Source: Intestinibacter sp. (lineage in GTDB: Bacteria; Bacillota; Clostridia; Peptostreptococcales; Peptostreptococcaceae). Taken from it: DNA of 19,953 nucleotides. The notes beneath the pieces are model-generated. The model was not told the DNA's origin. It saw nothing but the letters and a program-made list of their open reading frames with translations, and did no database searches. A program made the position numbers and the translations under genes. Location: NCBI RefSeq assembly GCF_022780145.1, contig NZ_JALEXO010000240.1, positions 1-19,953 on the forward strand, given 5' to 3'. Position 1 is the first letter of the stretch. Each line of letters starts with the position of its first letter. Shown one piece after another: positions 14,647 to 19,953 of this stretch.

Positions 14647-15129
14647 ATGTTGAATGGAATAATAAAATTGTTTTATACAGAAGTAGTTAAAAATAAAATA
14701 AATAATTTGCCTAAAGACGAATACGAGATAAATGATCAATTTAAAAAAATACAAAATATATCTTGTAAAATAGATAGTGTAATTTTTACTATGTTAAAGA
14801 TTTTTATAGCAGTGATGATATTGATTGTTTCTTATAAAATAAATGTCTATTTTGCAATAGGCTCATTTTTTATTGAATTTGCTTATGTACTTTACAAAAA
14901 AAGCTTTAGAACAAGGGCAAAATCAGACATAAGTACGATAAAGCAAACTATAAATAAAAATAAAGACACTATCTTGAAGGAAAGAGGAACAAGAAATATA
15001 TCTTTTTTAATATCTATACTGTTAATTGGTTTAATTACAGGATTTACATGGGTATTGAGTTTAAGCTTTTTTGTAATCCTTGTAGTTACAGCGAGAGATA
15101 TATATGTAAATTTTAAAAATAATGTGTAG
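14647..15129 (+). CDS. Hypothetical membrane protein with two helical hairpins
   Basis: A 160-residue protein of unknown function. The first 43 residues are cytoplasmic and charged. Two hydrophobic pairs follow: about 44-62 with 65-84, and 118-134 with 135-149. They are separated by a basic loop of about 33 residues (KKSFRTRAKSDISTIKQTIN and beyond). By the positive-inside rule both hairpins dip in from the cytoplasm, leaving the loop and both ends inside. No catalytic motif is visible. AAGGAGAG precedes the ATG. Neighbours are an unknown divergent gene and a regulatory phosphatase 213 bp downstream. Nothing shows that they act together. Confidence 0.75.
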   Translation: MLNGIIKLFYTEVVKNKINNLPKDEYEINDQFKKIQNISCKIDSVIFTMLKIFIAVMILIVSYKINVYFAIGSFFIEFAYVLYKKSFRTRAKSDISTIKQTINKNKDTILKERGTRNISFLISILLIGLITGFTWVLSLSFFVILVVTARDIYVNFKNNV

Positions 15130-15202
15130 GATATTAGTATTTAAATTTTTCAAAAATATACATCTATTTATTTGAAATAGTGAAAATATTGGGCAACTTT
15201 AC

Positions 15203-15231
15203 TTGGATTATATTAATTATTGTGATAAAAT
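15203..15231 (+). promoter_or_regulatory. Candidate promoter upstream of the phosphatase operon
   Basis: TTGGAT (15203-15208), a 17-nt spacer and TAAAAT (15226-15231). It lies 110 nt before the phosphatase start. The match is moderate. Confidence 0.35.
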
Positions 15232-15341
15232 TTATCTACATTAAAAGGATTTTATATTTAATATGAACTTTTTGTTGTTTTGATAGATATTTTATACTTA
15301 TTAGAGATTTTATAGATAGTTAAAATCAAGGAGGATGCTTG

Positions 15342-17114
15342 ATGGAAAAAAAGAGAAATTTAATGAAAAATTTAGTGGATATATCTGTTATGGTGACTCA
15401 ATCTACAAATTTTTTTGAGATAAAGGATAAAATAGTAGATAAAATGCTAGAGGTTATAGAACCTACAAAGGCATGTGTTAATTTATTTTACAATAATGAT
15501 TTTGAATATGCTTATTTGGTATGTTCTGCTACCTTAGATTATGTACCTAAGGCATTTCCACAAAATTGTAAAATAGGTACGAAATTAAACTTTAATCAAT
15601 CATATCCTGAATATATACATGAAGCTGTTAGAGATAAAAAAATAATATATGTTGAAGATATTTTTGACAATCCAAAGGCAGTTGATGAAAGAGAACTAGC
15701 TAATATGGAGGGGTATAAAGGAAGAATAGTATTTCCTTTAGTTTTAAATTATAAGGTTATAGGATTTATGACTTGCTTCTTGACAGAGGAGGATTCTATT
15801 GAGGAATTAGACATTACATTTATATCTTCTGTCGTATCTTTAATATCTTTATCTATCGAAATCACTATGGAAAATGAACATACAAGAGACTTGATAGATA
15901 AGCTTAGAGAGTCTATAAGTAATATAAATGATGTTACTGCAAAATTATATTTGAATAATGATGTAAATGAATTTATGACTGATTTAAATACCCAAGCAAA
16001 AAATTTAACTAAAAGCAATGAAGCATTTATTGTAATAGATGATTTAAATTATGATTATAAAATCTTTAGTACATTAAAAAGTAAAAATAGAAAAAAAATA
16101 GATTTTCAAAAGATATTATCTGAGTTGAAATCTTATGACGAAGATGGAAATTATGAAAATGACCCTGATTTAACGATTTTAGAAGACTTAAAAGTAAATA
16201 ATTATATATATTATAAATTAAAAGAAGGAAATGAAGTAGTAGGATGTATATTATGTTCAAATAGTAAGGGATATACTGAGGATGACTTCAATATACTAGA
16301 ATTAATTTCTAAACAGGTTATATTAGGAATGCAATTATATAAATACAATCAAGCTGAGACAAAACATAAATTAATTGCAAATGAATTAAATATATTAAAT
16401 AAACAACAGAAGCTAATTATGAATGAGAGTGAAATGAATTTAAATGACGAGAAAGACCTTTATTTTTACCATAGACCAGCGACTGTTGTAGGTGGAGATT
16501 TCTATCATGCACAAGTTATAGATGAAGATAAAGTAGCGTATATAATTGCAGATGTCATGGGACATGGTATAGTCTCAAATTATATAGTTGCATTAATAAA
16601 GGGGAGTTTTAAAACTCTATGCTATAATTACGAATCAGCATCAGATATTATGAATAGATTAAATCAAATTTTATACGATGAATTCGATAAAATGGGTGTT
16701 TTTACTACTTGTATAGTTGGAATTGTAGATACTAAAAATAATACTCTAGATATTTCAAATGCAGGACATTATTGTCCTATTATAATCGATAATTTTGGAA
16801 GATTAATATCTGATGAAAGTGAGGTATGTAAGAAAAATATTCCATTAGGTGTTCTAGAAGATGTAGAGTATAAACAGGTTACAATACCTATAAAGGATAT
16901 TTCTATGATTTGTATGTATACTGATGGGATAATAGAGATGAAAAATAAAGAAAAAGAAGAATTTGGAATACAAAGATTTGAATCTTTTTTACTTAAAAAC
17001 TATAAATTGAAAAAAGACGACTTCATAATCGCTTTAAAGAACGAATTAGAACAATTTGCTTCAAAGCGTAATTTTGACGATGATATATTGATAGTCTGTC
17101 TAAGTAATAAATAA
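15342..17114 (+). CDS. GAF-domain PP2C/SpoIIE-type serine phosphatase (RsbU-like)
   Basis: A 590-residue cytoplasmic signalling protein. Residues about 10-172 form a GAF sensor (CVNLFYNN, IYVEDIFDNPKA, GRIVFPLVLNYKVIGFMTCF). A second, more divergent GAF-like region follows at about 200-335, then a coiled helix (about 335-365), then a PP2C/SpoIIE phosphatase domain. The metal-binding residues are all present: Asp386 in VVGGDFY, Asp404 in IADVMGHG, Asp528 in MYTDGIIE and Asp580/581 in NFDDDILIV, so it should be active. Such enzymes usually dephosphorylate an anti-anti-sigma (STAS) protein, but no STAS or RsbW-type kinase gene is near. The ATG at 15342 (AAGGAGG 7 nt away) is preferred over a TTG one codon earlier. 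An iron-sulfur flavoprotein gene follows after 32 nt. Confidence 0.9.
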   Translation: MEKKRNLMKNLVDISVMVTQSTNFFEIKDKIVDKMLEVIEPTKACVNLFYNNDFEYAYLVCSATLDYVPKAFPQNCKIGTKLNFNQSYPEYIHEAVRDKKIIYVEDIFDNPKAVDERELANMEGYKGRIVFPLVLNYKVIGFMTCFLTEEDSIEELDITFISSVVSLISLSIEITMENEHTRDLIDKLRESISNINDVTAKLYLNNDVNEFMTDLNTQAKNLTKSNEAFIVIDDLNYDYKIFSTLKSKNRKKIDFQKILSELKSYDEDGNYENDPDLTILEDLKVNNYIYYKLKEGNEVVGCILCSNSKGYTEDDFNILELISKQVILGMQLYKYNQAETKHKLIANELNILNKQQKLIMNESEMNLNDEKDLYFYHRPATVVGGDFYHAQVIDEDKVAYIIADVMGHGIVSNYIVALIKGSFKTLCYNYESASDIMNRLNQILYDEFDKMGVFTTCIVGIVDTKNNTLDISNAGHYCPIIIDNFGRLISDESEVCKKNIPLGVLEDVEYKQVTIPIKDISMICMYTDGIIEMKNKEKEEFGIQRFESFLLKNYKLKKDDFIIALKNELEQFASKRNFDDDILIVCLSNK

Positions 17115-17146
17115 CGAATATCAGTTAAACTAATAGGAGGAATTTT

Positions 17147-17749
17147 ATGGGGAAAAATGATAAAATATTGATAATTAATGGAAGTCCTAGAAAAAATAAA
17201 AACTGTGCTTCTGTCATAAAAGAAATAATAAAAAAATTTGAAGAAAATCAAATAGCATATAAAGTGTTAGATATATACAAGATGAATATTGAGTATTGCA
17301 CAGCATGTGGTGCTTGCGAAAAAACAGGACATTGTAGAATAAAAGACGACATGACTCCAATATATGAAGAATTCAACCAAAGTACAGGAACTATAACAGT
17401 TAGTCCTATGTACTTTGCAAGTGTATCTACAAAGGTCAAGACTTTAGTAGATAGAACACAATCATTTTTCTCTAGCAAATATGTATTGAATAAACCGTCT
17501 ATAGATAGAGATAAATTTAGATTAGGTATGTATATTGCAATAGGGGGACAACCTGAATATAAAAATCAATTCTTAGGAGGACAGCTTGTGATGGATATAT
17601 TCTACAAATCTATAAATACAGATTTAGAATATAATTTATATTTATCAAATTCAGACCAAGTTCCATTTGAAGAGAATGAAGATTTCAAAGCTAAATTCAA
17701 CAAATCTGTTGATGAATATATATATAAGATAAAACAAAATAATAATTAA
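17147..17749 (+). CDS. Iron-sulfur flavoprotein (NADPH-dependent FMN reductase family)
   Basis: A 200-residue flavodoxin-fold protein. The FMN phosphate loop is NGSPRKNKNCAS (11-22). A compact cysteine motif Cys51-x2-Cys54-x2-Cys57-x5-Cys63 matches the unusual [4Fe-4S] site of Isf proteins, which separates it from plain NADPH:FMN reductases. The second FMN-contact segment is VSPMYFASVSTKVKTLVDR (about 85-103). Isf proteins are dimeric electron carriers or reductases in anaerobes, sometimes tied to oxygen or peroxide stress. The physiological partner is unknown. AGGAGG lies 7 nt before the ATG. It lies 32 nt after the phosphatase gene and just before aroC, so it is likely in the same transcript, though no metabolic link to chorismate synthesis is obvious. 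Confidence 0.88.
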   Translation: MGKNDKILIINGSPRKNKNCASVIKEIIKKFEENQIAYKVLDIYKMNIEYCTACGACEKTGHCRIKDDMTPIYEEFNQSTGTITVSPMYFASVSTKVKTLVDRTQSFFSSKYVLNKPSIDRDKFRLGMYIAIGGQPEYKNQFLGGQLVMDIFYKSINTDLEYNLYLSNSDQVPFEENEDFKAKFNKSVDEYIYKIKQNNN

Positions 17750-17774
17750 TATTGTAAAGTAAGGGGCGATGAAT

Positions 17775-18944
17775 ATGTTAAGGTATTTGACAAGTGGTGA
17801 GTCACATGGACAAAGTTTGATATCTATAATAGATGGTATTCCATCAAATGTAGAGTTAAATTTTGATGAAATAAATAGTGAACTTAAAAAACGTCAATGT
17901 GGCTATGGCCGTGGTGGAAGAATGAAGATTGAAAGTGACAAGGTAAATATTTTAGGTGGTGTTAGAGGTAAAAAGACATTAGGGGGACCTATTTCAATCG
18001 AAGTAAAAAATAAGGATTATCAAAACTGGACTGAATACATGGCACCTATGGAGGATGTCGATTTTGAAACTAGAAAGGTAGATAATGTAAGACCGGGTCA
18101 TGCGGATTTAGTTGGATGTCTAAAATACGATTTTACAGATGCTAGAAATGTACTTGAAAGATCTTCAGCTAGAGAAACAGCAAGTAGAGTTGCAGTAGGG
18201 GCAATTTGTAAGCAAGTACTTAAAAATTTCGATATAGATTTTGTCTCTCATGTCATACAAATAGGTGATGTGAAGGATGAAAATATATACGATTTTGATT
18301 ATATAAAAAATAACGTAGATAATTCAGAGGTCAGATGTGCAAACAAAGAAATGGAAGCCAAGATGATTGCACAAATAGATGAAATAAAAAATGAAAAAGA
18401 CACTATAGGTGGAGTTGTAGAAGTCAGAGTCAAAAATGTAATTCCAGGACTTGGTTCATTTACTCAATTTGACAGAAAATTAGACGGTGTATTAGCTATG
18501 CACTTGATGGGAACTCAAGCTATAAAAGGTGTCGAATTCGGTATAGGATTTGATGTAGCACGTCTTCCAGGCTCTAAGGTAATGGATGAAATAATCTACA
18601 ACGAAAAAGATGGAATAAGAAGAGCTACAAATAGACTAGGTGGTATAGAAGGTGGAATGACAACAGGTGAAGAAATTGTAATAAGATGTGCGATGAAGCC
18701 AATTCCAACACTATACAAACCTCTTAACTCAATAAATGTAAATACGTTAGAAAAATATCAAGCCACAGTAGAACGTTCAGATACTTGTGCCGTTCCTGCA
18801 TGTAGCGTTGTATGCGAAAATGTAGTGGCTTTCGTTATATGTCAATTTTTCCTAGAAACAATAGGAGGAAGTAGCTTAGAGGATGTAAAGAGAAATTACA
18901 ATTCATATGTTCAAAGGTTGGGTGAAAGAGGATGGAAAAAATAA
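17775..18944 (+). CDS. aroC: Chorismate synthase
   Basis: A 389-residue enzyme that removes phosphate from 5-enolpyruvylshikimate-3-phosphate to give chorismate, using reduced FMN. It is the last step of the shikimate pathway. Family signatures are GESHGQSL (8-15, His11), QCGYGRGGRMKIESD (41-55), RPGHADLVG (106-114, His109), ARNVLERSSARETA (123-136), GGIEGGMTTGE (289-299) and the C-terminal RSDTCAVPA. Two ATGs lie close together. The second, at 17775, is preferred because AAGGGG is 8 nt away, while the ATG at 17769 almost touches it. Its end overlaps aroB by 13 nt, so the two are translationally coupled. The high conservation leaves little doubt. Confidence 0.96.
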   Translation: MLRYLTSGESHGQSLISIIDGIPSNVELNFDEINSELKKRQCGYGRGGRMKIESDKVNILGGVRGKKTLGGPISIEVKNKDYQNWTEYMAPMEDVDFETRKVDNVRPGHADLVGCLKYDFTDARNVLERSSARETASRVAVGAICKQVLKNFDIDFVSHVIQIGDVKDENIYDFDYIKNNVDNSEVRCANKEMEAKMIAQIDEIKNEKDTIGGVVEVRVKNVIPGLGSFTQFDRKLDGVLAMHLMGTQAIKGVEFGIGFDVARLPGSKVMDEIIYNEKDGIRRATNRLGGIEGGMTTGEEIVIRCAMKPIPTLYKPLNSINVNTLEKYQATVERSDTCAVPACSVVCENVVAFVICQFFLETIGGSSLEDVKRNYNSYVQRLGERGWKK

Positions 18945-19953
18945 AAAATAAAGTATGTAATATTTTTATAGATGAAAGCTATAGAAATTTTAACAAGGCT
19001 TTAAATAAAATTAGTGGTACTTCTGACAAAAATATAAATGAAATATACGATAACGTGTTAGTAATTTCTGATGAAAATGTATACAAAACACAATTAAATA
19101 AATTTATAGATTTACTAGGGGCTAAATTTGTAAGTGAATACATAGTTCCAGCTGGAGAAGGTTCAAAATGTATAGAGACATTTGAAAGAATTCTAGAACA
19201 TGGATTAAAAGCTGGACTTACTAGAAAATCCCTAGTAATTGCAGTTGGCGGTGGAGTAGTAGGAGATTTATCAGGATATGTGGCAGCTTCATACATGAGA
19301 GGTATTGATTTTATACAAGTGCCTACAACTCTTTTAGCACAAGTAGATTCATCTATTGGAGGTAAAACTGGGATAAATCTAGGTACTTATAAAAATGTAG
19401 TAGGAGCATTTTATCAACCTCAATTTACATTTATAAATGTATCAGCTCTTAGAACTCTTCCAGATGATCAGTTTAGAAATGGAATGAGTGAAGTTGTTAA
19501 ATATGGATTTATATACGATTATGAATTTATTGATTATTTACTAGAAAACAGTGAAGATATACTAGATAAAAGAGACTCAGCGCTTAAATACATAGTGACA
19601 AAATGTGCAGAGATAAAAGCCAATGTCGTAGAAGCTGACGAAAAAGAAGGTGGACTTAGAAAAATCCTTAATTTCGGACATACTTTTGGACATGGTGTCG
19701 AAAAGCTTTGTCATATAGCTCATGGAGAAGCCGTGAGTATCGGTATGAACATGGCATTTAAGCTTTCTCTAAAGAAAAATCTAGTAGACGAAGAGTACTA
19801 CAATAAATTTTTACAAATATGTCAAAAATTTAATCTACCTGTAGAATTTGAAGGTGCAGATGAAAAAGAAGTACTAAATATTATGAAGAGCGATAAGAAA
19901 AACAGCTTTTCAAAAATAAATATGATGCTACCAGTAGGACATGGTAAAGTACA
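18932..19953 (+). CDS. aroB: 3-dehydroquinate synthase, C-terminus cut by window edge
   Basis: It converts 3-deoxy-D-arabino-heptulosonate 7-phosphate to 3-dehydroquinate, the second shikimate-pathway step, using NAD and a divalent metal. 340 codons are visible of a family length near 350-360. The NAD loop AVGGGVVGD (104-112), VPTTLLAQVDSSIGGKTGIN (about 130-149, with Lys145) and the metal ligands Glu187 (MSEVVKYG), His250 (NFGHTFGHG) and His264 (AHGEAV) are all present. It starts with the ATG at 18932, inside the end of aroC. The Shine-Dalgarno is part of aroC, and AGAGG directly abuts the ATG, which points to re-initiation by ribosomes leaving aroC. The remaining shikimate genes would be expected beyond the right edge. 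Confidence 0.95.
   Translation, partial: MEKIKNKVCNIFIDESYRNFNKALNKISGTSDKNINEIYDNVLVISDENVYKTQLNKFIDLLGAKFVSEYIVPAGEGSKCIETFERILEHGLKAGLTRKSLVIAVGGGVVGDLSGYVAASYMRGIDFIQVPTTLLAQVDSSIGGKTGINLGTYKNVVGAFYQPQFTFINVSALRTLPDDQFRNGMSEVVKYGFIYDYEFIDYLLENSEDILDKRDSALKYIVTKCAEIKANVVEADEKEGGLRKILNFGHTFGHGVEKLCHIAHGEAVSIGMNMAFKLSLKKNLVDEEYYNKFLQICQKFNLPVEFEGADEKEVLNIMKSDKKNSFSKINMMLPVGHGKV

Noticed and set aside
16066..16260. Leu/Ile/Tyr-rich minus-strand frame inside the phosphatase gene that looks like a membrane peptide.
   Set aside because: Such frames arise opposite AT-rich coding DNA. There is no RBS and the plus-strand gene is certain.
18979..19296. Minus-strand 105-codon frame.
   Set aside because: It lies wholly inside aroB, whose motifs are intact on the plus strand.
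1..19953. CRISPR array, tRNA, rRNA, insertion sequence, prophage or defence system.
   Set aside because: No regularly spaced repeats, cloverleaf, transposase/integrase motif or nuclease/toxin gene was found on either strand by reading.

Overview
The window is AT-rich DNA from a low-GC, endospore-forming anaerobic Firmicute, most likely of class Clostridia. Three things support this: a multi-subunit 2-oxoacid:ferredoxin oxidoreductase operon, an alpha/beta-type small acid-soluble spore protein, and strong AGGAGG ribosome binding sites with TTG/GTG starts. The genus cannot be fixed from the sequence alone. No mobile element, rRNA, tRNA or CRISPR array was seen. The window reads as core chromosome.

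Positions 1-5123 (all minus strand) hold two metabolic operons. A tightly packed gamma-delta-alpha-beta operon encodes a pyruvate-type ferredoxin oxidoreductase. Its gamma gene carries a single-base frameshift in a C run, and its beta gene runs off the left edge. Behind it lie a 630-bp AT-rich spacer with repeated TATAACG motifs and then a cyclase-family hydrolase plus panB pair. Positions 5342-5851 (minus) encode a ferritin.

Positions 6105-10257 alternate in strand as short one-gene units: a DUF1232 membrane protein (+), a lipoprotein of unknown function (+), a PLP aminotransferase (-), a small HEAT-like protein (+) and a CobD/HisC-like PLP enzyme (-). Convergent pairs are separated by bidirectional hairpin terminators.

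Positions 10412-13935 (+) carry hpt, a PAP2 phosphatase followed closely by an HI0933-family flavoprotein, a spore SASP gene, and a 55-residue unknown protein. A 157-residue unknown protein (13994-14467, minus) and a four-helix membrane protein (14647-15129, plus) follow as a divergent pair.

Positions 15342-19953 (+) hold a closely spaced run: a GAF/SpoIIE-type PP2C phosphatase, an iron-sulfur flavoprotein, aroC, and aroB overlapping aroC. aroB is cut by the right edge a few codons short of its usual length. aroC and aroB serve the shikimate pathway to chorismate.

No clearly new multi-gene system is visible. The points most worth checking are the porC frameshift, the repeated motifs and candidate promoter upstream of the por operon, three consecutive inverted repeats at 9069-9169, the misplaced Shine-Dalgarno before the gene at 14467, and the orphan phosphatase.
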